DNA from: Candidatus Flexifilum affinis
Lineage (GTDB): Bacteria; Chloroflexota; Anaerolineae; Aggregatilineales; Phototrophicaceae
DNA length: 64,000 bases
Direction: 5' to 3'
Assembly: GCA_016713325.1 (NCBI GenBank)
Contig: JADJPJ010000002.1
Span: 744,001-808,000, forward strand
The translations under genes were made by a program, and so were the position numbers. This document shows, piece by piece, positions 28,794 through 36,789 of the stretch (the first letter of the stretch is position 1; each line of letters begins with the position of its first letter). Under the pieces are notes generated by a model. That model was given only the letters and a program-made list of their open reading frames with translations. It did no database searches and was not told the origin of the DNA.

Positions 28794-28994
28794 CTATGGG
28801 CCGGGCGGGATGGGCGTGTCTTCGATGAATGGTATGGGCGTTGGCTCAAGTGTCGCCGTGTCGGTCGGTGTCGGCGTCCAGGTCCACGTCCAGGTCGGAA
28901 TCGGCGTTTCCGTCGGGAGCGGCGGATCCGTTGGGAACGGGGTCGCGGTTGGGAAGGGTGTCAGGCTTGGCGCCAGGGGTGGGCTGCGGCGGGA
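28794..28994 (-). pseudogene. Out-of-register Thr-Pro tail of the adjacent membrane protein
   Basis: After the stop at 28995 the same frame continues open for another 66 codons to a TAG at 28794. It encodes a Thr-Pro-rich sequence (TPFPTATPFPTDPPLP, then TWTWTWTPTPTD) like other linkers in this window. It probably belongs to the neighbouring gene, separated by a pair of compensating indels. Confidence 0.55.
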
Positions 28995-29336
28995 TCACCG
29001 AAGTCGGGAAGAACTGGGTGGTGGGAAGAACTGCGTCGGGAAGAACGCAGTCGGCAGGACAACCGGGTTTTGCGTGGGTGGCACGACGATGGTCACGATG
29101 CCCAGCGGCGTATTGGACGCGACGAACCCGGGCGGGGCAGTCGTCACGACCAGTGGCGTGTTGGTAGCCTCGCCCGGTCGCAGGGTCTGTGTCGATGAAA
29201 TGATGTTACTGGTGCGCGGAGCCGAGAGGTACAGCAGGATGCCCGCACAGTAGAAGGGCAGCGTCCCCAGCGTGATGATGACGAACACGATGCGCAAATT
29301 CCGCCGCCGCCGCTCTACAGCAGCAAGTTGATTCAT
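28995..29336 (-). CDS. Single-pass membrane protein with Thr-Pro tail, probably prematurely ended
   Basis: Short protein (113 residues as read) with a basic N-terminus, one transmembrane helix (about residues 15-38) and a Pro/Thr/Val-rich extracytoplasmic tail. The last residues (PPPSSSRLR) are out of character. Shifting frame by one base after FFPTQFF yields PTTQFFPTSVIPPQPTP, and shifting back at the C-run near 28980 rejoins the Thr-Pro frame that ends at 28794. The intact protein would be about 180 residues. Function unknown. Confidence 0.6.
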   Translation of the reverse strand: MNQLAAVERRRRNLRIVFVIITLGTLPFYCAGILLYLSAPRTSNIISSTQTLRPGEATNTPLVVTTAPPGFVASNTPLGIVTIVVPPTQNPVVLPTAFFPTQFFPPPSSSRLR

Positions 29337-29364
29337 AACTCTTCTCCGATGATGCTGCCGCTAA

Positions 29365-31200
29365 TCATAACACCGCTTCACCCAGCCTGCAGCGCTGATA
29401 CAGCCGGCCGTCTGTGAAGCCGCGCTTGCGATAGTACTCGCGTGTGCCAACGGCGGAAATGACCGACAGCCACTCGTACCCGGCTTCCCGGCTGATCTCC
29501 ATCGCCCGCTCGATCAGGCGCGTGCCCAGGCCGCTGTGCTGTGTCCGGCCGGCGGCGGCCTCACCGATTTCGACGGCCTGGCCGTAGACGTGCACTTCGC
29601 GGATCATGGCGACGCCGCGCAGTTCCTCCGTGATTGGATCGATGGTCGGCAGCGACAGCCGCAGGAAGCCGGCGATCTCGCGTCCTTCGGTGATCATTTG
29701 CAGGAAGACCTCGTCGCCGGTGCTGACTTGATAGCGCTGCTCATCGAGGCGCAGCGCACTGGAGTCGACCACCTGCTGCTTGACCTCGCGAGCGCGGATG
29801 TCCCGGCTGCGTTCGCCGTTCCTGGCCAGCGTATCCTCGGCGATCTGCCGGAAGTTGGTCATTTTGTTGCCCACGACGATGTCGGTGCCGGGGATGTCGC
29901 GCACGATGCGCGTCAGGCGGCAGTATTCCGGCGTCAGGCGCAGGCAGCCAACCATCGTCTCCAGCAGTTCCTCGTGGTTATAGGGCGTCCACAGGCCGGC
30001 GCGATACGGCCCCATCAGTTCGGCGCTCTCGATCAGCGAGCAGGGGTAGATTTTCAGCTCGTCGGGGCGGAAGTCGGGGTCGTCGAACAGCCGCGCATAG
30101 TCCGCGACATCCTGGTCCGGCGAGGAGCCATAGAGATTGGGCATCCAGTGGGCATGAATCTTGAATCCGGCCGAGCGCAGCAGTTGGATGGCGCGACGCG
30201 TGGCCGCGACGGTGTGACCGCGACGGTTCAGCCGCAGCACCTCGTCGTTCAGGCTCTGAATGCCGATCTGCACCTTGGTGCAGCCCAAACGCCGGATGCG
30301 CAGTACTTCTTCTTCGCTGATGTGGTCCGGCCGCGTCTCGACGACCAGCCCCACGCAGCGGACCGGACTATTCTCGTTGAACCGGTGCAGCGCTTCGAGT
30401 TCCTCCCAGGTGGCGTACTCGTCGATGGGCGAACGATTCTGGCTGGCGCGCAGGGCGTCTGAAAGTTCGCGCGAGCGGCGCATTTCGTCCCGATAGATCG
30501 ACTGCACCGTCTGGTTGTAGGTTTGCTGGAGTGCTTCGCCGTGCAGGCTCACATGTACGGTGTTGCGCTCCGGGTGAAGCTGCGATCCATCGCGCAGGAG
30601 CCGGCTGATCTCTTCGCTGCGGTCGATGCCCGCGCCGAAGTCGTGCATGGCGTCGAAGGCGCGACGCACAAACCAGATCTGGTAGGTTTCCGGGTAGAAC
30701 GACCAGGTGCCGCCCAGGATGATCAGTTCGATTTTGTCGGTTGGATGGCCCGTCTGGTAGTAGGCTTGCAGACGCGACATGGTCTGCAAATAGGGGTCAA
30801 AGCTGTTCTGCTCGGCACGCTGCGCGCCCGGTTCATCACTGAGATAGCTCTTGGGCATGCGCACGTCATTGGGACAGAAGATGCACTCGCCTGGGCAGGG
30901 GAAGGGCTTGGTCAGGATGGTCACCGGCGTCACCCCGGAGCTGGTGCGCACCGGCTTGAGCCGCAGTCGCTCGATCACCACCGGGTCGAACGTTGGCAGA
31001 TCGACGGACCCGGCGAAGGCGCGGTAGGCGCGAATTAACTCGTCGCGGGTGTACAGTTTCGCTCCTGTCTTTCGCGCGTGGGCGCGCACGACCGCGTTGA
31101 CCTCTGCGCCGCGCAGGCGTTCATCGGCGATCACCCGACGCAAAATGGCCAGGAGGTGGTCGCGGTGGTCCTCAAGATCGATGCTGATTTTGTGACTCAT
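29365..31200 (-). CDS. elp3: Elp3-like tRNA U34 carboxymethyltransferase (radical SAM plus GNAT)
   Basis: Bacterial Elp3. In the known reaction the radical SAM domain and the C-terminal acetyltransferase domain together add a carboxymethyl group to U34 of the tRNA anticodon, using acetyl-CoA. The radical SAM cysteines are C102, C106 and C109 (CPGECIFC), followed by LGGTWSFYP and VQIGIQSLND. The GNAT domain ends the protein with QHSGLGTRLIERA and SAVGTREYYRKRGF, matching the Elp3 acetyl-CoA site. Length 611 residues from ATG 31200; an upstream in-frame start at 31227 is less likely. It diverges from a Trm9-like methyltransferase gene 51 bp away, suggesting a joint U34 pathway. Confidence 0.95.
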   Translation of the reverse strand: MSHKISIDLEDHRDHLLAILRRVIADERLRGAEVNAVVRAHARKTGAKLYTRDELIRAYRAFAGSVDLPTFDPVVIERLRLKPVRTSSGVTPVTILTKPFPCPGECIFCPNDVRMPKSYLSDEPGAQRAEQNSFDPYLQTMSRLQAYYQTGHPTDKIELIILGGTWSFYPETYQIWFVRRAFDAMHDFGAGIDRSEEISRLLRDGSQLHPERNTVHVSLHGEALQQTYNQTVQSIYRDEMRRSRELSDALRASQNRSPIDEYATWEELEALHRFNENSPVRCVGLVVETRPDHISEEEVLRIRRLGCTKVQIGIQSLNDEVLRLNRRGHTVAATRRAIQLLRSAGFKIHAHWMPNLYGSSPDQDVADYARLFDDPDFRPDELKIYPCSLIESAELMGPYRAGLWTPYNHEELLETMVGCLRLTPEYCRLTRIVRDIPGTDIVVGNKMTNFRQIAEDTLARNGERSRDIRAREVKQQVVDSSALRLDEQRYQVSTGDEVFLQMITEGREIAGFLRLSLPTIDPITEELRGVAMIREVHVYGQAVEIGEAAAGRTQHSGLGTRLIERAMEISREAGYEWLSVISAVGTREYYRKRGFTDGRLYQRCRLGEAVL

Positions 31201-31251
31201 GTGATGCTCACACCTTGCTGCTTTCACCGCCCATTCTATATGCTAGTGGGC

Positions 31252-31989
31252 ATGGATGAAACGACGATTCGCGTTCTCAACGATCTCAACCGGCGGTTTT
31301 ACGAGCGCTATGCCGACTCGTTCGATGCCACCCGCGGGACGGCCTGGCCGGGCTGGTCACGCCTGCTGCCGCATCTGCGCCCCGGCATGTCTTTTCTGGA
31401 TGCTGGCTGCGGCAATGCCCGTTTCGCCCTCTTTCTGGCCGACTCGCTGGGCCGCGGCGCATTCCGTTATCACGGCTTCGACAGCAGTCCGACGCTGCTG
31501 GAGCGGGCGCGCCGTGCTTTGGGCGATCTGCCGGAGGCCGCGCTGGAAGTGCGCGATCTGCTGACCGATCCGCTGCCGGAGCCGTCATTCGACTGTGTGG
31601 CGCTGTTCGGCGTCATGCACCATATGGCCGGCGCGGAGCGCCGTAAGGCGCTGCTGCGCGCACTGGCTGAACGAACCGCGCCGGGCGGCATTTTGGTTTT
31701 CACGACCTGGCGCTTCTTCGAGTACGACCGCTTCCGCGAACGGATCATCCCTTGGTCGGAGGCGCCTGGGGTAGGGGATCTCTCCGTGGAGCCGGGCGAT
31801 CACCTGCTCGACTGGCAGCGTGACCGCAGCACACCGCGCTACTGCCACGCCGTCGATGACGCTGAACTGGCTCAACTGATCGCTGTGACCGGATTAGTGC
31901 TCGCCGACGACTATCGCGCCGACGGTTGCGACGGGGCGGTGAACCGCTACACGGTGCTGCGGCGTCCTAATGGCACGCCGGAGAAATAA
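31252..31989 (+). CDS. Trm9-like class I SAM methyltransferase
   Basis: SAM-dependent methyltransferase of 245 residues. Motif I is DAGCGNARF (D50-N55), the acidic loop FDSSP follows, and VMHHM sits at motif IV. Several features match eukaryotic Trm9, which methylates cm5U34 to mcm5U34: the N-terminal FDATRGTAWPGW (T27, R28, W32, P33; yeast Trm9 has a TR..PWP motif), IIPW near residue 167, and the late PRYCHAVDDAEL (yeast: RYYHLYREGEL). The gene diverges from elp3, whose product makes the Trm9 substrate in eukaryotes. The start is ATG 31252 or 31240. A generic methyltransferase of another pathway remains possible. Confidence 0.75.
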   Translation: MDETTIRVLNDLNRRFYERYADSFDATRGTAWPGWSRLLPHLRPGMSFLDAGCGNARFALFLADSLGRGAFRYHGFDSSPTLLERARRALGDLPEAALEVRDLLTDPLPEPSFDCVALFGVMHHMAGAERRKALLRALAERTAPGGILVFTTWRFFEYDRFRERIIPWSEAPGVGDLSVEPGDHLLDWQRDRSTPRYCHAVDDAELAQLIAVTGLVLADDYRADGCDGAVNRYTVLRRPNGTPEK

Positions 31990-32071
31990 CTGACCGGCCC
32001 GATCGTAATACTCGCGCGGCCCACGCGTCTAAAGTGCAGACGTGAAGGCACGACTCAGGAGACGAACACCC

Positions 32072-32401
32072 ATGAAACGCGTCATCATCAAAAGCCGGGC
32101 AACGGGAAATGTTATCGCCCAGGGCATTCTGGGCCAGGATGTCCACGAAGTTGAATCGAGCTGGTACTTTCCACCGGAACTGGTCGATATGACGCACATG
32201 ATGGTCACCGAGCGGACTTACACCTGCCCGTACAAAGGGGTATGCTATTGGGTCGATATGGAGACATCGGCGATCCGCGCCCAGAATGTCGCCTGGATTT
32301 ACTATGAACCGAAACGTGGCTATGAGCGAATAAAGGGCTACGTCGGTTTCAGCAACCGGGGATCGACCGGCACGGATGCCCTGATCGGAGAATTGGCCTA
32401 G
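32072..32401 (+). CDS. DUF427 domain protein
   Basis: Small 109-residue protein of the DUF427 family, whose biochemical role is not established. The hallmark segment is seen: WYFPPELVDM, then RTYTCPYKGVCYWVDM and NVAWIYYEPK. The two cysteines of CPYKGVC are typical of the family. It starts at ATG 32072, ten bases after AGGAG, and is followed after only six bases by trmB, so the two are probably co-transcribed. Function unknown. Confidence 0.85.
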   Translation: MKRVIIKSRATGNVIAQGILGQDVHEVESSWYFPPELVDMTHMMVTERTYTCPYKGVCYWVDMETSAIRAQNVAWIYYEPKRGYERIKGYVGFSNRGSTGTDALIGELA

Positions 32402-32407
32402 TTCATT

Positions 32408-33400
32408 ATGCAGCTTCAGCGTCTGAGCATTCACAACCTGGCCTGGCCGGTGGACTGGGCGGGTGTCTTTGGCGACCGGCGCCCGCTCATCGTGGAGATC
32501 GGCTTCGGGCGCGGCGCCTATTTGCGCCATCTTTCCCAGCAGTACCCGGATCACGGCATCATCGGCCTGGAGATCTCCAACCGCTGTCTGGAGACGGCCG
32601 AGCGCATGATGACTCGGGAGGGGTTGTACAACGTCCGGGCCATTCACGCCACGGCCGAGACTGGGCTGGCGCACCTTTTCGAGCCTGGCACTGTCCGCCA
32701 GATCCACATCAATTTTCCCGACCCGTGGTTCAAAACCGTGCACCATCACCGCCGCCTGATGCGGGACGATACTGTGGCGCTGCTGATCAGCCGGCTGCAA
32801 ACGGGTGGGGACCTATTTCTTGCGACGGATATTCAGGAATACGCCGAACTATCGCATGAGCTGCTGTCGTCTGCCGAGGGGCTGGTCAACCAACTTGACC
32901 AGCCGTGGGTTCACAACATGCCGGGCCGCACGCCCACCAAATATGAGACCACCGCGCGCAGAGAAGGCCGGATATGTTATTATTTCGCCTACCGGCGCAC
33001 CGAAGCGCCGCTTGAAGATGTCCCTGTCATTAAGGAGCTGGAGATGCCACATGCCGTGCTGCATGTGCCGCTCTCTCTGCCGGAGATTGCTGCGCGGTTT
33101 GAACCGATGAAGGTGACGCTCGATGACACGCACCTGCATCTGATGGAAGCGTTTGTGGGCGAAAGCTCGATTCTGGTCGAGGCGCATATCGGGGAGTCGA
33201 CCATTCGCCAGCATGCGATGATCGGGATCTACCGGTATTCCAGCGGGGAACCCGAGACCTATACCGTCCAACTGAGCACGATCGGGCAGCCCCGCGCGAC
33301 CAGCGGTGCGCACCACGCCGTTCGCGTTCTGCGCGACTGGTTGCTGACCACCCACCCGGATGCCCGAGTCCTGCATCAGAAAGTGCAGGAAGAGCGGTGA
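32408..33400 (+). CDS. trmB: tRNA (guanine-N7-)-methyltransferase with C-terminal extension
   Basis: Makes m7G46 in the tRNA variable loop using SAM. The N-terminal 215 residues are a normal TrmB: EIGFGRGAYLRHL (motif I), GLEISNRC, HINFPDPWFKTVHHHRRLM (catalytic Asp and tRNA-binding region) and the C-terminal TKYETTARREG. An extra segment of about 110 residues (about 220-330), not part of standard TrmB, follows and looks like an alpha/beta domain with repeated beta strands (DTHLHLMEAFVGESSILVEAHIGE). The next gene starts inside its stop (GTGA overlap). Confidence 0.92.
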   Translation: MQLQRLSIHNLAWPVDWAGVFGDRRPLIVEIGFGRGAYLRHLSQQYPDHGIIGLEISNRCLETAERMMTREGLYNVRAIHATAETGLAHLFEPGTVRQIHINFPDPWFKTVHHHRRLMRDDTVALLISRLQTGGDLFLATDIQEYAELSHELLSSAEGLVNQLDQPWVHNMPGRTPTKYETTARREGRICYYFAYRRTEAPLEDVPVIKELEMPHAVLHVPLSLPEIAARFEPMKVTLDDTHLHLMEAFVGESSILVEAHIGESTIRQHAMIGIYRYSSGEPETYTVQLSTIGQPRATSGAHHAVRVLRDWLLTTHPDARVLHQKVQEER

Positions 33401-34548
33401 GCGGAATCGACGAACGGTACACGCTGGAGGTGCTGCGCAAGATGGTGCGCATCGCCTCCGTCAACCCGACGCTGGCCGAAGGCGGAACGGGCGAACAGGA
33501 AGTGGGCGTCTGGCTGGCGGAAGAGTGCCAGCGCCTTGGCTTTGACGTCGAGGTGCAGGCCGCTGCGCCGGGACGTCCGAATGTGGTCGCCCGCAGAGCC
33601 GGGACCGGCGGCGGACGCAGCCTGATGCTGACCGGACACACCGACACCGTCGGCACGCTGGACATGACGATCGATCCGTTCGGGGCGGTGGTTCTCGACG
33701 GCAAGCTGTATGGCCGGGGAAGTCAGGACATGAAAGGCGGTCTGGCGGCCATTCTGGGCGCGGCGCGCGCCGTGGCCCAGCGCCCGCACCGCGGCGATCT
33801 GATTCTGGCCTTTGTCGTCGACGAGGAATATGCCAGCATCGGCGCGACTGCGCTGGTCGAGACGGTGCGGGCTGATGCGGCCATCCTCACCGAGCCAACC
33901 GACGAGCGGCTGTGCATCGCCCACAAGGGCTTTGCCTGGCTGACTCTGCACACGCAGGGCAGGGCCGCTCACGGCAGTCTGTACAACACCGGTGTAGATG
34001 CCATCGCCCACATGGGCCGCCTGCTGGCCGCGCTGGAGCGCTTCGAGCGGGAGGTGCTGCCCGGTCGGCAGCATCCGCTCCTGGGCCGTCCCTCCGTGCA
34101 TGCCAGCGCGATCTCCGGCGGGTTGGGGCTGAGCACATACCCCGATCAATGCATGATGCAGGTCGAACATCGCCTGCTGCCCGACGAGACTGCCGACAGT
34201 GTCCTGTCCCTCTGGCATGACGAGATCGATCGGCTCAAGGCGGCCGATTCCCACTTCGATGCGTCGGTCAGATTGGAACTGCACCGGCCCGGCTATGGAA
34301 TCGAACGGGATGCTCCGATTGTCACGACCCTGGAGGAGTCCATTCGGGCCGAAACGGGGGATGCGCCGGTCTTCTGGGGCATGCCGGCCTGGCTCGATTC
34401 AGCCATCATCGGGCGCGCGGGCACGCCAACAGTCATCTATGGGCCGAAGGGCGCGGGCATGCACGGCGCGGAAGAGTACGTCGAGGTCGACAGTGTGATG
34501 CGCTGCGCCCGCGCAATCGCCGCGGCGGCGGAAAACTGGCTGAGTTAA
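33397..34548 (+). CDS. M20 family peptidase/deacylase (ArgE/DapE-like)
   Basis: Dinuclear zinc hydrolase of the ArgE/DapE/carboxypeptidase G2 group, 383 residues. Metal and catalytic residues are visible: His and Asp in LTGHTDTV, Asp in GRGSQDMKGG, the Glu pair in VVDEEYAS, Asp/Glu in AAILTEPTD, and the late His in GAGMHGAEEYV. The dimerisation domain region (FAWLTLHTQGRAAHGS) is present. The true substrate (N-acyl amino acid or dipeptide) cannot be told from sequence. GTG 33397 overlaps the trmB stop by four bases. Confidence 0.9.
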   Translation: MSGIDERYTLEVLRKMVRIASVNPTLAEGGTGEQEVGVWLAEECQRLGFDVEVQAAAPGRPNVVARRAGTGGGRSLMLTGHTDTVGTLDMTIDPFGAVVLDGKLYGRGSQDMKGGLAAILGAARAVAQRPHRGDLILAFVVDEEYASIGATALVETVRADAAILTEPTDERLCIAHKGFAWLTLHTQGRAAHGSLYNTGVDAIAHMGRLLAALERFEREVLPGRQHPLLGRPSVHASAISGGLGLSTYPDQCMMQVEHRLLPDETADSVLSLWHDEIDRLKAADSHFDASVRLELHRPGYGIERDAPIVTTLEESIRAETGDAPVFWGMPAWLDSAIIGRAGTPTVIYGPKGAGMHGAEEYVEVDSVMRCARAIAAAAENWLS

Positions 34549-34583
34549 GCGGTCAGCTTCTCATCAAACCCTCATTTTCCCCA

Positions 34584-34609
34584 TGAACCTCGCCGCTCTT
34601 TGCCCGTAA
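34584..34609 (+). promoter_or_regulatory. Candidate ECF-type promoter upstream of the sigma factor gene
   Basis: TGAACC and CGTAA are separated by 15 bases, resembling the GAAC...CGT architecture of ECF sigma promoters and placing transcription just before the sigma gene. It is consistent with autoregulation, but rests on the motif alone. Confidence 0.3.
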
Positions 34610-34636
34610 TGGGGTTTAGAAGGGGGCGGCATTGCT

Positions 34637-35221
34637 TTGCAGCATTTAATGCAGCAGGACGCAAAACAGACCGACGAGTCGCTGGCGGAGGCTTTGCAGC
34701 GCGGCGAGTCGGCGGCGCTGGAAGAACTGGTGGCGCGGCACTATGACGCGCTGACCGGCTACCTGTACCGTCTGCTGCATGGCGACCGATCGCTGGCCCA
34801 GGACATGGTGCAGGAGACGTTTCTGCGCGCCCTGCGCGGCATTCGCCTGTACCAGCCGGCGCGCCCGTTCAAGCCCTGGCTGTACGCCATCGCCACGAAC
34901 CTGGCCCGCGATCACTATCAGCGTGCCGATACTCGCCGCACCGAGGCCATGCCCGAAGCGGATGACTCGCAGCCTGCCCTGGCCAACGCCTTCACCGGAG
35001 ACGAGCGGCTGATAGCCCAGGAGGAGGCGCGGGAAGTCATGGCCTCACTGGCCTCCCTACCGAATGCGCAGCGAGAAGTGCTGATCCTCCACTTCTATCA
35101 GGACCTTCCGCTGGCAGCGATCGCCGAGACGCTGGACATCCCCCTGGGAACGGTGAAATCCCGGCTGTTCAACGGCGTCGCCCGGCTGCGGGAAAGGATG
35201 GTTTCCGATGAACGACGCTGA
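34637..35221 (+). CDS. ECF-type RNA polymerase sigma factor
   Basis: Group 4 sigma factor of 194 residues that would direct RNA polymerase to a small regulon. Region 2 is clear (ALTGYLYRLLHGDRSLAQDMVQETFLRAL, then PWLYAIATNLARDHYQR). Region 4 has the helix-turn-helix LPLAAIAETLDIPLGTVKSRL. The frame starts at TTG 34637, with AAGGGGG upstream; ATG 34649 is the alternative. Its stop lies 14 bases inside the next gene, which normally would be the anti-sigma factor but here encodes a membrane protein without the usual zinc motif. Confidence 0.92.
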   Translation: MQHLMQQDAKQTDESLAEALQRGESAALEELVARHYDALTGYLYRLLHGDRSLAQDMVQETFLRALRGIRLYQPARPFKPWLYAIATNLARDHYQRADTRRTEAMPEADDSQPALANAFTGDERLIAQEEAREVMASLASLPNAQREVLILHFYQDLPLAAIAETLDIPLGTVKSRLFNGVARLRERMVSDERR

Positions 35222-36056
35222 TCTGAATGGGCGGTCGGACCCCAGATCGGACGACATTGCTGATCCGGCGGCGCTTGAAGCGGTGCGCGCTTACCTGGGG
35301 CGTTGGGAGGCGCCGGCGCCTGATCCTGCGGCGAAGGCTCGCCTGCTGACCGTGCTGGTGGCGGAATTACCGCGGGTTGCTGCTCCGGTCGTTCCGGTGC
35401 GGCGCCGGCGCACGCTTCACGGCGCGCTGCTGCTGTTGTGGTCGCAGACGCGGGTGGTGCACACGCTGTTGTGGGTGGCGTCGGCACTGGTCATTGGGCT
35501 TGGCGCGCTGGTATCGCTGTTCCTGCAAGTCGGGGCCGTGCCGGCTCTGCCGTTCACATTGATTGCCCCGGTGGTCGCGGCGGTCGGCGTGGCGCTGCTC
35601 TACGGCGCGGACTCCGACCCGGCGGTGGAACTGGTGCTGGCGACGCCGGTCTCGCCGAGGACGATTGTGCTGGCCCGGCTGGCGCTGGTCTTCGGCTTCA
35701 ACCTGCTGCTGGCGCTCGGCTTCAGCATCGGGCTGGCGCTGCTGCGCCCTGATCTGTCCCTGGGCGGGCTGGTGCTGGACTGGTTCGCGCCGATGACCCT
35801 GCTCTCTGGCCTGGCCTTCTTCGCCAGCGTGCTGTTATTCGACCCGTTGGCCAGCGCGCTGCTGAGTCTGGTGGCCTGGTCGGCGATCGTCGCGCGGCAT
35901 TTCGAGATCCTGTCGGTCGGTGACGGCATGTTTCAGAGGCTGCCCGACCTGCTGGCGGCAAATATGCAGCTTCCTATGATCGTCACTGGCCTGGTCGTTG
36001 CAGCCCTGGCGGTCATGCGCATCGAATACGAGGAACGGTGGTCCCATCATGCTTGA
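35208..36056 (+). CDS. Membrane protein overlapping the sigma gene (ABC-2-like permease or anti-sigma)
   Basis: 282 residues. The first about 75 are soluble and acidic then basic; six or so hydrophobic helices follow. The segment DSDPAVELVLATPVSPRTIVLARL resembles the loop of ABC-2 permeases and recurs in the next two genes. There is no cysteine, so no HxxxCxxC anti-sigma motif. The overlap with the sigma gene suggests that its cytoplasmic N-terminus could bind the sigma factor; this is inference. ATG 35208 follows AAGG. Probably one subunit of a membrane complex with the next genes. Confidence 0.72.
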   Translation: MNDADLNGRSDPRSDDIADPAALEAVRAYLGRWEAPAPDPAAKARLLTVLVAELPRVAAPVVPVRRRRTLHGALLLLWSQTRVVHTLLWVASALVIGLGALVSLFLQVGAVPALPFTLIAPVVAAVGVALLYGADSDPAVELVLATPVSPRTIVLARLALVFGFNLLLALGFSIGLALLRPDLSLGGLVLDWFAPMTLLSGLAFFASVLLFDPLASALLSLVAWSAIVARHFEILSVGDGMFQRLPDLLAANMQLPMIVTGLVVAALAVMRIEYEERWSHHA

Positions 36057-36789
36057 CATTGCTGTAGAACCGTCGGAGCCGGCGCAGAGTCAGAGGCGCA
36101 AGCGCTTTGGGCGGCGCTGGGTATTTGCCTGGAAGATGAGTGCCCGATCGACCGTGCTGCTGATGGCGTTTGTCAGCGCCGCGTTGATCTTCGCCCTCAT
36201 TCTGATGGACCTGAGCGATCTGGTCCTGGCGGAGGCCAGCTTCAACGGCATCGAGATCGTGCTGCCGCTGCTGGCCGGCATGAGCGCCGCGCTGATCTTC
36301 GCGCCGGATGATGAGCCTATTCTGGAACTGATGATGAGTTCGCCGCGGCCATTGTCCTGGGTGTTGTACGAGCGTCTGACGGTGCTTGGCCTGCTGCAAC
36401 TGGGAATCGGCCTGGCCGGGTCGCTGATTGTCGCCTCGCAGCCGAGTGGTGAGCCGTATGGCCAGCATGTCATCCGTTGGTTGGCCCCGACCGTCGCCAT
36501 GATCGGCATTTGCCTCTGGGCGTCGGTGTGGGGACGGCGGAACAGCTACGGCGTGCTGATGGCGGTGGTGATCTGCGCCGGCATGGCCATCGCCAACGAC
36601 GTCCTGCTGGCCCGCTTTCCCGACCTGTGGACGGTCATCTTCTACGTCCAACCGCGCGACCTGCCGGCCGATCAGTATCTGCTCAACCGGCTCATTCTCA
36701 TCGCTATCGGCGTCGTCCTGACGGCGCTGGTGTTCGTCCGCCTGCGTGACAGCGAAAAACTACTTGGCACAGGAGATAAACGGGCATGA
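36049..36789 (+). CDS. Multi-pass membrane protein, ABC-2-like
   Basis: 246-residue membrane protein with about six hydrophobic helices and a basic cytoplasmic N-terminus. It shares with the preceding gene the loop pattern DDEPILELMMSSPRPLSWVLYERL, so the two are probably paralogues or two halves of one permease. The start ATG 36049 overlaps the preceding stop by eight bases; its own stop overlaps the next start (ATGA). No enzymatic motif. It fits a transporter operon with the ATPase at 37810. Confidence 0.75.
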   Translation: MLDIAVEPSEPAQSQRRKRFGRRWVFAWKMSARSTVLLMAFVSAALIFALILMDLSDLVLAEASFNGIEIVLPLLAGMSAALIFAPDDEPILELMMSSPRPLSWVLYERLTVLGLLQLGIGLAGSLIVASQPSGEPYGQHVIRWLAPTVAMIGICLWASVWGRRNSYGVLMAVVICAGMAIANDVLLARFPDLWTVIFYVQPRDLPADQYLLNRLILIAIGVVLTALVFVRLRDSEKLLGTGDKRA

